From positions 9,940,233-10,004,232 of the forward strand of contig NC_085087.1 of NCBI RefSeq assembly GCF_963422355.1: a DNA stretch of 64,000 nucleotides. The letters run 5' to 3'. Positions 35,044 to 48,587 of the stretch are shown piece by piece. A model generated the notes under the pieces. The model worked only from the letters and a program-made list of their open reading frames with translations, searched no databases and was not told the origin of the DNA. Positions within the stretch are counted from its first letter, which is position 1, and each line of letters starts with the position of its first letter. The translations under genes and the position numbers were made by a program. The DNA is from Corticium candelabrum. Its lineage: Eukaryota > Porifera > Homoscleromorpha > Homosclerophorida > Plakinidae.

Positions 35044-38000
35044 AACTTCTAAACTGTAACTTGTATTACTGCATGTTCCTTACTTGTTCTTCACAATGTA
35101 ATAACCATGCACTAGTAACAATTTATCACATAGCTGTCTGCCTTTCTTCGTCTCCTCATGTACATAAATACTAATAATAATACGTACCAACCTGAATGAC
35201 TGCACTAAACCAGCACGTATTCCCAACATTCTTGAGTCCTACTGGAGTGTCTCCCTGTCTTGTTCTCTCATGAGGATTTAGAGGATCCGCAAACATCATC
35301 CATGGATCAATACGGCCACGTCTTGCCATGTCCTGGTTAGCAGCAATACTCTCTTCTAAAGCACGACTTATCTCTTCATCTTCTTGAGAAATTCCACTTC
35401 GAGACACAACTGGCTGAAACTACACAACAGTGACAAAAGCATGTAGTCAGCAATTACCCTGTAACCCTTCCCTACAACAACATACTAAACATTAGCAAGC
35501 CTGTACAATTAATACAGTAAGAGTATAGTAGACTACAGCAAAGAAAAAAGCAGTACGTACATACCATGTATGTCCATTTGTTTGTTCCTCACTATATTGA
35601 CACATATACACTTAACTGGTTGAGTACGTTTTGAATATAAATGAAGATTCCTCTCCACAAATTGAAGTTAAAACAATCCCAGCAACCACTTAAAATCCAA
35701 ATAAAAATCTCTGTATGGAAACTACAGAAACCTGTCACTTACATTAGAATGTAAACATAAACCCATATGCAAAATTTCCCAATTTCAATGCCTACGTTTC
35801 ACTCTAAAAGGTTTGATTTACTACTAAGCAACTAGTAATGCTTGGACTGACTCAGTGAGGTTGTAGATACGTACATGATAACATAATATGTACTAACATG
35901 CACACACTATATGCCAATTAAACACTATCATACTGTACCAGCTAAAATCTGCAACAATTCTGTGATGTCTCTACTCTCAAGTCCTTTCTTTGTTTCTCCA
36001 TGCATAAGGAAATACGTACACATGTGTTCTGTCAATTGAGACATAAATCTACTAGATGTCTGTCTATTAAATTATGATGCACAGCAGCTGGATGTGACAC
36101 AGACAAGCCACCACAAGTGCAAACTTATTGTTACATCATCCTACTAGCTATCAGACAAGACACGAAGTATTGAGAAATGTTGATCAGACATAACTACAGC
36201 TGAATTACCTTGTTACATTAATTAATCACACAAAACCTAATGGACATAAAATCCTCAAACCTTCTAAACTTACTGAATGGTGTAGACTTAAAGCAATTGC
36301 TCGTTGAATCTCATCATCCTCGGTAGTCAAGTCCACTACGTCGCCCTTATCTGCACACAAACAATACAGCCCAAACACAAATAGAAGTCACTCCAAACAT
36401 GACACATGCTCTGAAAACTGAATATTTTAATATTACTATCTTCATGATTAGTCATATGATCAGTTTGACAAAATCTCAATTAATAACTGTCTATTCAACT
36501 TTCAGTCAAAACCATCACTAAGGAAGTTTAATGGTACAAAATACCGTTGTCTATAATTGTTAAAAATAGAAATCAGACAGTTTCCATAAGTTAGCAAAGC
36601 ATACAAAAAGATATTTTATAAAAAGATGTGTAACCTTTTCCTGCATAGTTAATCACATCTAGAGTTTAACCAAAATATCAAACAAGAATGATTTACAAAA
36701 GAAAACTACTGTCATTGCTAGACGGTGATACAAATAAATTGAAAGGTGGGAACTCCTAACAGTGTGGAAAATAACTGTAGGACATACGACAATGTCCTAC
36801 CAAATGTGTTGTTTGTCCAACCAAATACTGCACCAGTGTTGGGACGTGTTTGGACAAAACACACATTGGTAAGCATATATGATAGTGTAAACCTTGTCTC
36901 TTAGCACTTGATGGCCTTTCCAATGGTGTAACTGTTAATTTCATACACTTAGGTGTCTCCTAGCATGCTTTATCCAGAGAAAACCTCAGCTGCCTTTCTC
37001 CCTTGGAAGTTGGTTGTAAAAATTTACATGCTAAATGGCTGTAGTAGGGGAGGCACTTAGTTATACATGTAACACCATACAAGAATGTCCTACCAAAGCT
37101 CACTCTGTCTGAGCCAAAACAATTCCCTATTTTCCACACTGTCCTAATGTACAGCATAGAAACGTACACATAAATGAACGACTATTCCAATCAACTAAAG
37201 TATGTACACATAATTTGACATTCAATAGCATCACCAAACAGTTGCAAAGTAAATATCATCAGCAAAAAGCAGAGCAACATTCTGTCTAACTAGTACCATC
37301 TACTGAATATATATAATAGGTTTGAGCCCATTTTGAGTTTGTTGTACAGTGGCACTATCCCTATAATGATAACCTATATAACGATATTACCCTTTAATAT
37401 TACGGTAATTTGTAGAGAAACCAAATTACGTTGAAACTCCATAATACAATGCCCTACCTTCATAACAATAATTCCATAGCAATATTACAGTTATTGCAAT
37501 TTCTTTTGTTGCTCCAAAGTATATTTCTTATCGTTATAGTGGTAGTGCTACTGTAGTCGCTTTATAAACTCGCCTTCTCACTCGCTCCCTGCCACCTCAC
37601 CTTCAGAAGTGGTCTGCCACCAAGGCTACTGCAGTGAACATTAATTAAGCACACTATCGCCTCAATCACGTGCATTCTCCCGTTGACGCTGCATATGGCA
37701 AGTGTCAACCACTCGTTAGCTAAAAGGTGAGTATAGTCATCACGTATACAGTACATGAATGTCGTTCTTGTCTGTAATTACCTAGCATTTCTCACCGTTC
37801 AATCGAAATGGGTGGTGCACTGACCAAGTCTAGTAGCTTTCCACATCTCAATCAAATAATCATTTAAAAAGACGGGTTTACCTCTATAAGAATATTGCCT
37901 TTATAAAGATATATTGCTGCCACACTGGGATATCGTTATTAGGATAGTGCTACTGTACATGTTAATTTGACCGGTTTAGACATGCTCTGGACATGCATAC

Positions 38001-39929
38001 AGTATTACTAGAGAGTGAGCTTACACTTTGCAATAGAGCTGTGCTATCAATAGTCTGTGCATCTTACTTGCAGACGTTTGATTGCTTAATGTTGTGACTT
38101 CTTCTCTGTACGGAGCAACATGCATTGTCTTTCCATCAGCTGATTGCTTTTTGCGATCGGTCAACAGTTCAACAGCTTTCTCAACATTATAGCCACCATC
38201 CTAAGCAACAGTCAGTCAGTAAACACCTATAACTATTAACAGACAATCATAATATTATGTGTATACTATAGTTTACACTCCTATAAATATGTCAGACATA
38301 CATGCACTCTGCTTTATCTGCCATAATAAGTTCTATATCCAAAGTCTGACACAATAACAGATTAGTAGAGAACCCAAATCTAGCCTCATACTAGATGCCA
38401 CGTAATCTAGCCTGGTCTTAGTCTCCTGTGTAAATATAAATCTTGGCAATATGCTCAACATCAACCACATAGTCTAATTAAATTGATTTCTTGAACACGT
38501 AGCCTGTATAATATGGGCAAATAGCAATACTCTTAAATTTCATGTTTAATTCAGACAGGCTTCCAATAAAAATTCAAATTGTTAATTACTGATATCAAAA
38601 TAAAAGAGTAAACAGTTATTAGCTACAACCGTAACAAAGAATACCACAATAAGTGGTGGACTGCTTCGAGAAAAGCTCACTCTAAACGGGCTGAATTGAC
38701 TTCCGGTCTGTCTGTCGCTATGTTGCTATGTTTGTTTGTACCTATCTTTGTTTGCAAGCGTGTGTCATGCTCGGGAGTTTGTTGAGCCAATCAGCAATCG
38801 TTTTGGAATACCAACAATGGGTGACATAACAATCCCACGCATTATGACAGAAAGGCTGAGATGTCATATCTATAGCAAAATCGTTAATAAGGTCAAACCG
38901 TCATCAAACTGGGAAGCGCAGAGTAAGTTTGGGTAATAGTTGTACGCGTCTGTTACTTTTTTACATAAGATTCGCAAAACAAATGAATTTCATCGTTCTT
39001 CAAGAAGCCAAAAGTCACATGGAACCATGCATTCATGTACTGTTGCACACAACCAATGTCATCCGCAATCTTCAAGAAAAGATTCGTAGGAAACGCTATC
39101 GCTGCTTTCTTCTGGATCCGGTCACTACATGTCGCTTCACAGTATTTTCCATGCAGCTACGAGAAGTACGAGATCAATCTCGCTATACAACAAATTATCA
39201 TCGAAACAAAAGATGATAGCAATGGCTCAATGAAAGCATGATAATCGCATCAACCTCAATAGTTACCTGCAAGTGATGCAAGAGCGCAAAATCAAGAAAT
39301 AACATGAATAACAAACCCGCCCCGTGCAAGAGTCACGTAGCAGTTATGCATGTGCTTGTGCTGAATTCGAAGTGTGGCGTGGGACATTCATGATATTTAG
39401 TTAATTAATGATAATGACAATAAATAGACAAAATTAATGAAATTTACATTGATATTTACAATAAATACACACACACACACCACACACACACACACACATA
39501 CACACACACCCTAAAAATGCCTAAAATCCTAAATGTCAGAAGCTACCTCTCAGAGGTCACGCCCCAGCTGTTAAGCTGGGCCCTGTGCGCTACTTAGGCA
39601 ACTCTGAGCCTGCACTAGCAAACTCCTGGAGCCGGGCAGGGCACTCGCAGGAGCACCGACTTGTGAAGCCAACTGTGGTGTGAGCACCCAAAGTCTCACC
39701 AGGACCCCAGTGGCTGATGTCACGTCACAGCCGATGGCCTCTTAGGACCCCAGTCAATGACCAGGTACTCATTTATACTCCTGAGTCGAGAGAAGCAAAT
39801 GTGTGTTAGTTTCTTGCTTAAGGAAATTATGCCATAGCTTGCCATCACTGTGTCTTGAACTTGTGACCCTTTAAGGTCCTGAATGTAAACACTCCATAAG
39901 ATGACTCTCTAACCAACTGAGCTATCGCA

Positions 39930-39990
<61 letters not shown>

Positions 39991-40040
39991 ACTACACACG
40001 CACGCAACTACACACGCATGCATGCACACAACAAAACTAC

Positions 40041-40078
<38 letters not shown>

Positions 40079-40705
40079 AGCTCTGAAGAGAGTAGAACAC
40101 AGCTTCATTTACTAGTATAGAGTAAGACCCATGTGTTAGTCAATCGATCAGTTTGGCCACTCAAGAAGTAAAGTTTATGATCAGTAGATATGACAAGCCA
40201 ACAAGCATTGATGTTATTACTGTATGTCCTTTATATATTGAATGTGATATTTAATTTACTTAATTAATTATAAGACGTCATACATAACATGTACAGTTTA
40301 AACTTTTATGTCAGTGTATCTAAAAATTTAGTGCATTTTGACGTGTTTGTGCTGTACATAGCAAATCTGTTAGCAGGTGTACTGTTGCACAAACTAAACA
40401 ATTTCCCTTCTTGAATATATCATCATCGCCATCATCAAATACCTTCTTCTTATCATCATCAATTACATTCTCTAGCTTTCTCGAAGCAACTGATCATGCC
40501 ATGCTTCCTAGATTAAAATGAAAGTGAACTCTCACTTTGTAAGCTTTCTGTGCTTCGTCTTCACTAATACCGCAAATTTCTTTCAACTGCGCGACGTCTC
40601 TCTGTTAGTGACAAGTCAATTAGGAAGTGTGTGGCAACCAATTCGTGTGTACAACCAAATGAATAGAAACGTTTGATGTACCTGATGAGAATGACTTGAA
40701 GCCAT
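27991..40705 (-). CDS. USP28: Ubiquitin-specific protease, USP25/USP28 type
   Basis: Cysteine deubiquitinase. Nineteen minus-strand exons: 40682-40705, 40536-40601, 38068-38200, 36274-36350, 35192-35419, 34573-34785, 34293-34515, 33778-34060, 33288-33383, 32300-32442, 31690-31812, 31548-31618, 31256-31481, 30950-31185, 29391-29750, 28886-28965, 28701-28827, 28230-28425, 27991-28148; all in phase, about 1020 residues (human 1055-1077). N-terminus: UBA-like [31 protein letters not shown], then [19 protein letters not shown] (SIM/UIM region). Catalytic Cys box [16 protein letters not shown] (Cys about 169), [33 protein letters not shown], His box [18 protein letters not shown] (His about 579), WLKFNDISV. 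The insert [15 protein letters not shown] matches the coiled-coil arm that USP25/28 use to dimerise or tetramerise. C-terminal part [14 protein letters not shown] is family-specific. One invertebrate gene probably represents both vertebrate paralogues. Exon 5 has two in-phase acceptors (35419 or 35413). Confidence 0.95.
30255..30346. repeat. (GT)n microsatellite, about 90 bp
   Basis: GT run in the USP intron between exons 14 and 15. Confidence 0.97.
33640..33705. repeat. (CA)n microsatellite
   Basis: About 32 CA units in a USP intron; a second, shorter CA run lies at about 34998-35041. Confidence 0.97.
37345..37957. mobile_element. pogo/Tc1-like MITE(s) with TA duplications
   Basis: Left end CAGTGGCACTATCCCTATAA at 37347, right end (reverse complement) CAGTAGCACTATCCTAATAA at 37955, each bordered by TA. 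A second right end, CAGTAGCACTACCACTATAA in reverse complement, sits at 37553, also followed by TA. So there is either a 207-bp element plus a second end, or a nested or joined pair. The internal sequence is rich in CCTTTATAACGATATTAC-like motifs shared with the larger element at 53055-53918. In USP intron 3. Confidence 0.7.
38640..39250. other. Unassigned open stretches in USP intron 2
   Basis: Open frames on the plus strand (38736-38936 and 38929-39216) and on the minus strand (about 38960-39120, containing [20 protein letters not shown]). None was recognised. They could be a decayed mobile-element fragment; the minus-strand reading looks the most protein-like. Confidence 0.3.
39546..39932 (-). 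mobile_element. tRNA-derived SINE-like repeat, copy C
   Basis: Best-preserved head of the three copies: on the minus strand GGTGCGATAGCTCAGTTGGT (A box) and AAGGGTCACAAGTTCAAGAC (B-box region) in tRNA-like spacing, then the shared body ending near GGAGTTTGCTAGTGC. Its 5' head abuts a (TG)n array (39932-39988 on the plus strand as CA). In USP intron 2. Confidence 0.82.
39932..40079. repeat. (CA)n microsatellite with GC-rich interruptions
   Basis: CA runs split by ACACGCACGC and CGCGCGC steps. Confidence 0.95.
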
Positions 40706-41003
40706 TTCTATAGTCATTACCGAGACAGCGTTGATGTGCTGTTGAAGATGACAAGAAGTCTACCGGCATCCAAAACCTATAAGAACTATAACGCGCGTTA
40801 AACAAGCGAGCACGCTAATCCACACGGAGGATCGCTGACGTTGACCTGCATAGGCTAGTTATGTAAATTTTTGCGTTTGTCAGCACAACGAGTTCATAGT
40901 GATCAAATAGGATTTCGTACACAATGTAGGATCGCTGACCTGGTTTTATGCATATTCTTGCGTTCGTCTGAGCTCAGCAAGTTGATAGTGATCAAACATC
41001 ACA
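40706..41003. promoter_or_regulatory. Candidate bidirectional promoter, USP25/28 and TBCEL
   Basis: The two start codons diverge and are 298 bp apart. The interval contains a diverged direct repeat: AGGATCGCTGACGTTGACCT (40827) and AGGATCGCTGACCTGG (40927), each followed by TTTTGCGTTTGTC / TTCTTGCGTTCGTC and a GATAGTGATCAAA-type motif. The promoter role is inferred. Confidence 0.5.
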
Positions 41004-43148
41004 ATGACGAGAACGCTATCGGATGCTTTGCGAGAGAAATACGTATACGAAGAGAAGAATAGCTATGAGACATTAGATGTAGAGAGAAGTGAAGACGGCG
41101 AGAGACGTTCTAGCGTGGAGCAGAAGGAAGGAGGCTTCACCATTTCCTACTTATCAAGATCTAGAGGTGGAGAACAGTCATGATATGCTCCCATATACAT
41201 ATGTGCAGTGTAGAAATTAGAAATTAGAAATTAATGCCATTTACATATTGCAGTGTTTACTGCATGCATGCCTACTAGCTCAGATTGACATCATGATCAA
41301 TAAGATATAATAAAATATGTTAATTAAGTAACTACAGTATAGGGTATGGGTGTAGAAGCAAACTGCATGATTTGCAACTGTTTCTATAAATATCGTCCTT
41401 TACTTGAACAGTTTCTGCTAAAATTTCATAGTTGGCTTGAATATGCTAATAAGGTCATAAGTAATTTGAATTCAAAACAATGTAATATGGTAGTGTATCT
41501 CATATTAGACAGGCAGAGAGCAACCTGTCTCGGTGTATATAGGATTAACATCATAATAAGGTTATACGTTTTAGGTGTTTTGTGTCCTTACAGTGAGGTC
41601 CACACATGAAATTGAAACAGTGACACTTATTAATCAGCAGGTCACACTGATTGGAGATACTGAATGGTTGGGTCAACAGTTTAAGTCTTTGTGTGAAGTT
41701 GACCTCACAGGTAACGGAATATCTAATTGGCAGCAGGTTAGAGTTAACATGGAATTAAGTCTATCAGGCTGCTTGGATTCATTATTAGAAATGATATGTC
41801 TTAAGGTGTTTATCTTGTTGTCAACACTTAACAACATCCACTTCTTAAATCTGACGAACAATCCACTGGGCAGGGTGACTGCACCTGATGATCTGACGTT
41901 GCCTGAACAAGAGCAATCTTTCTCTCAAATCAAAACTCTTATTCTGAATTTCACACAGATTCCATGGAAAACTTTGAACTTTGTGTTGCCCATGGTTCCG
42001 AGGTACGAGTTTACAGATAGTGTACCTCTTAACTACGACTAACACTCACAGCATAAATGTACGTATTGCCACAGTTGTAGAGACAGCATCACTGAAGGTG
42101 GCTGATAGTAATGACCAACTTTATGCCTGAATGCATGGTCACGAGTTTGTTGTATGCATGTTGCTTTCGCTAGTACAAGCACTAGCGCAGCTAGGCAGAT
42201 ACACACAGTGGTTGGAAAGGAAACAAAGCAGACTAATAATAATATGCTGCATGACTTATCTACATGGGATTAACAGCAGCAAATTATTTGTTTGTTTTCA
42301 GATTAGCCGAACTGCATCTTAGCGGCAATGATTATAACAATGTGGACCTGCAAACACACCATGAGAATCTCATTTCTCTTCATTTCAATAACAACCCAAT
42401 ATGTGAGCCACAACATCTTCTTAGTCTTGCTGAAGCCTTTCCAAGTCTGTCTACTTTAATTGCACACAATTCTCAATTAGCCTCATTGATTCTGCCAAGT
42501 GAATCAATAATTTTAGCAAAATCATTTCATCAACTTCAGTGTCTGAGTCTGTCTCACAGTCGTCTGTCCACGTGGGATGACATCCATTTTCTCTCTCTCT
42601 TTATGTCTCTTCAAAAACTTCGACTTGTAGGAATTCCACTGTTGCATGAGATCAAGGAAGAAAATCACAGGCCATTTCTTATTGCTTGTTTGCAAAATAT
42701 TCAGTGTCTAAATGGAAGTACTATCAGCAGTGAAGAGAGAGAAGCTGCAGAGCGAATGTTTCTACGATATTTCCAGTCATTTGACGAGGCAAAGCGCCCT
42801 CCCTCATTCCATAAGTTGCTGCACCAACATGGACAACTTGCTCAATTAGCTGATGTTTGTCTTGAACCTGCATCACATGTTGATCTCAATATAAAGTTTG
42901 AAGATCTTCCCGTGGTGAAACGGAAATTTGATGTCAACATAACAACTGGTCAACTGAAGAAAGAATTGTCATCTGATGTTGTTGGGTTGTCTCCAAGTAA
43001 ATTTCGTCTTTATTATGTGGATGTTGAAGATGACGAGGTTCTGTATGGAGCTGAAGAGATGAAAGTTATGTCTCGTAAGCTCTTTTCATATCGAATGAAA
43101 AGCAATGACCAAATCTTAGTTCAACGTAAACATGTTACTAGCAGTTAA
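41004..43148 (+). CDS. TBCEL: Tubulin-specific chaperone cofactor E-like protein
   Basis: Regulator of tubulin stability related to cofactor E. Four exons: 41004-41166, 41594-41736, 41806-42002, 42302-43148; in phase, 449 residues (human about 424). Starts LSDALREKYVYEE, like the human ...LCEKYSPE. There is no CAP-Gly domain, which separates TBCEL from TBCE. Leucine-rich repeats follow: LCEVDLTGNGISNW, IHFLNLTNNPLG, LAELHLSGNDYNNVDLQ, LISLHFNNNPICE, LSTLIAHNSQLASL, LQCLSLSHSRLSTWDDI, then LRLVGIPLL and IQCLNGSTISSEEREAAER. The C-terminal 80 residues form a ubiquitin-like domain (FDVNITTGQLKKEL, KFRLYYVDVEDDEVLYGAEE). The protein ends with a basic QRKHVTSS tail. The start ATG is the first in the exon and gives a family-like N-terminus. 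Confidence 0.93.
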
Positions 43149-43845
43149 TTTTGGTACAGACTAACAGTACTATTGGTTAATGGCATTTTACATTCAGTCT
43201 TCAAGGATACGTGGAACTGTCAGTAATAATTGCTATCTGTAATAACTGCAAATACAATGCCAAATGATCCATAGACATGTATTTACAGAAACAAAGTAAC
43301 TGACTCATAATGGATTAATATCAATAATGGGTGTGTTCACATATAATTTTTCATGGGTAAGTTCTTCACAAAGAGCAAGCCCCTGAGTAGTATGCACGTT
43401 CTGTCATAGATATTGGAGCGTTTCTAGTACTGCTTGAAGTAAATAGCCACATTCTTTGCACACTCAAGGTATCCTGCCTATGCACACTTAGCTTCACATG
43501 CACTCATATTATTTGAAACCAATACCATTGCACTGTTTGTAAATGTAACTTGCCACCTCTTTACATCAATTTAACCTGTACAGTAAATGCTTCAAGATTG
43601 GTGTCCCTGAGCACCATGTATTACATGATAATAGGCACATGATTGCTGTTCAATAGTGCATGCATGGCTGTATCCCAGTTACAAAAACGTTTAACTTCTA
43701 CTGACAAGATCACCCTACTATCATTTAATTAAAGATGGAAAGTTCATATTTTCTTGCAGAAATATATATCTTTATATTGAAATACTGAGTATATCACTAA
43801 CTACAGAAATGTTAGATGTAGATCTAACTAAAGTTGTCGCTCTCC
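43149..43845. other. Convergent intergenic region, no gene seen
   Basis: Lies between the TBCEL stop (+) and the BBIP1 stop (-). AT-rich, no conserved reading frame. Confidence 0.6.
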
Positions 43846-46524
<2,679 letters not shown>

Positions 46525-46677
46525 TTCAGTTGTCCCGTATGACACGCGAACTGACACGCGACATCACACGCGATACATTTTCAAAATTCATAAACCTAGT
46601 TTTACGGTATCTGTAGGCGCTTCGCGTTGGTGAGTACCACGTCGCAACGGACCGTCTACTGAAACGCCGCACCCTAG

Positions 46678-47044
46678 CTACTGTCTGTTCCCCATAAGTG
46701 TGAACTCGGAAGTAATGAAGTAGAGGTCACACCAGGTGTGCTCATTAGAGCACTAAAAGCTGCTCCAGTTGGACCATGTTATACCAATTATCGTAAATGG
46801 TTCCAGTTGCTGATCTGTTGGTCTTACAAGATAATTGGATAATAACTATTGCTCCACCCGTTTGTGTTTGATATGCACAAGTATTAGCCTTCCTTTTTGT
46901 TTGCAGGAAAGGCTTAGATAATTTGATAAACAGAAATGCCAGACCTAGCGGTTTCTAGCGATACCGAGATCATCGCGAAAGTCCACTAAACATCAGAGAT
47001 ATTGATGATTTTCAAAGTTCACACTTATGGGGAACAGACAGTAG
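46678..47044. mobile_element. MITE with 29-bp perfect terminal inverted repeats
   Basis: The first 29 bases, starting CTACTGTCTGTTCCCCATAA and continuing GTGTGAACT, recur exactly inverted at 47016-47044. Element length 367 bp. No transposase frame; superfamily not assigned. Just upstream of BBIP1. Confidence 0.85.
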
Positions 47045-47739
47045 ACAGTACACGTAGTCGTTGAAACGTTAGCCCTGTCGCTAGCAGTACACGTCATGAA
47101 AATTACCATAAATGCAAACTTTTAGTAAAGTACGGAACGTGTAAATAGTTGACTGTAGGTGACATTCAGCTTTTGAAAGTGTTCCATGGTTGTCAAGTAT
47201 ACACAATCCTTAGCTACAGTATTTGTCAATGACGTCACATTTTCTAACACACGTTAGTGTCGGCCATTTTGGTGTCCATGTGATTGCGTGGGTGTCGGTA
47301 GGGAAATTTTGACCTCCCTCGCCTCTAGTAGACTACCACACTTCCCGCGAGCAGGAAACTATCAAAGTACTCCGACAATCTGCTATATGATGCGAAATCT
47401 CGCTATTTAGCCAAGCTGAAACTGATTGGAGAGATACACAGGGAATTCGACAGAAAACCCTGTCAGATTTTTAGGTGTTTTGTGGGGTTTTCTAGGGCGT
47501 GCCTACGTATAACCACAAGGCTTGAAACACCACACCTCTTGAACCACGCCTTCTGCTTTACATTTCGGTTGCAAGAAGCGCTGTCAGCATTTTGCAGCGT
47601 ACATCGTGACCCTCTCCATCTGTAAACTCGTCTACAACAGAGAAAAAGGCAGATGGAATGCTCTTAACTGAACTACAGCACGAGTTCGTAGTGCAGTCCA
47701 ATACCCACCATAACCCTTCAAAACCCTGAAACATCCCAG

Positions 47740-48020
47740 ATCAGGCGCGGATCTACCATAAGGCCCGAGGTGCCCGGGCACCAAGGTCCCTAGGGGGTGT
47801 GTCACCCATTTCCCGGACGTTCTTCCCGGATGTTTGGCGGCGATGTCTAAGCGGCAGTCAAGTTTAGAGCTCTTCGGGTTTAAAGTACCTCGGTTGGAAT
47901 TTAATATTAGCAACAATATCAAGTTCAAATTTCTCATTAATATTAAATTGGGGAGGTTCAAATATCTAATTAATATTAACTTGGGCACTAAACGAAATTG
48001 AATGCTGGATCCGCGCCTGC
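47740..48020. mobile_element. MITE-like element with CAGGCGCGGATC ends
   Basis: Left end CAGGCGCGGATCTA at about 47740, right end GGATCCGCGCCTG at about 48006-48018, inverted to each other. CAGATC occurs at both borders and may be a shifted target duplication. The CAGGxGCGGATC start is typical of hAT-like elements, but this is inferred. Interior includes GGTGCCCGGGCACC, itself a palindrome. Confidence 0.6.
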
Positions 48021-48587
48021 AGATCCCTTGCATAACCCTAGCAAACCATTTAAGATTGCCAATTGCAAGTTACCGGTAAATACAATTGTTGTCCAGTCGC
48101 AGCAGTAAGTACTGATCTAGGACTTGGTGAAAATCGTTCCAATGATGGCAGCAGAACAATCTAGTGCAAGTTAGCAATTTGTCAATGTTGTATACAGATG
48201 CTAATCTCGAGAATGTTTCTCAAGAAATTTCTTACAGCCCTGACTTTATGAACAGCGCACAAATTAAGTTGGGCTACAGCTTTTGCTACAAATTGTGAGA
48301 GAGAAATCAAACCGCACGGCGGGCAGGAGCAAGGTGTTATAATTTCGAGGCACATCACTACATACTTGTAAATTGTAAACTATTCAGTAAAGCTCATTAG
48401 TTTTACAGCCTAGAAAGAGCTGCACTTTTCCTGTTTCTTTCTCTTTCTCTAACCTTTTACAACTAAAGACAAAAATTGGAATGTTTTGTTAGTCATGTCA
48501 ATTTATCATCCTGGGTGCACTCGTGGTCCAAGATCACGCCTACCAAACGATGCTATTGTTTACTTTCATACCTAGCGGGCAGTAGAC

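Noticed and set aside
39850-39932. A true tRNA gene on the minus strand (GCTCAGTTGGT and GTTCAAGAC)
   Set aside because: The stems do not pair as in a functional tRNA as far as I can see, and the same sequence with extra body occurs in other introns, so it is a SINE head.
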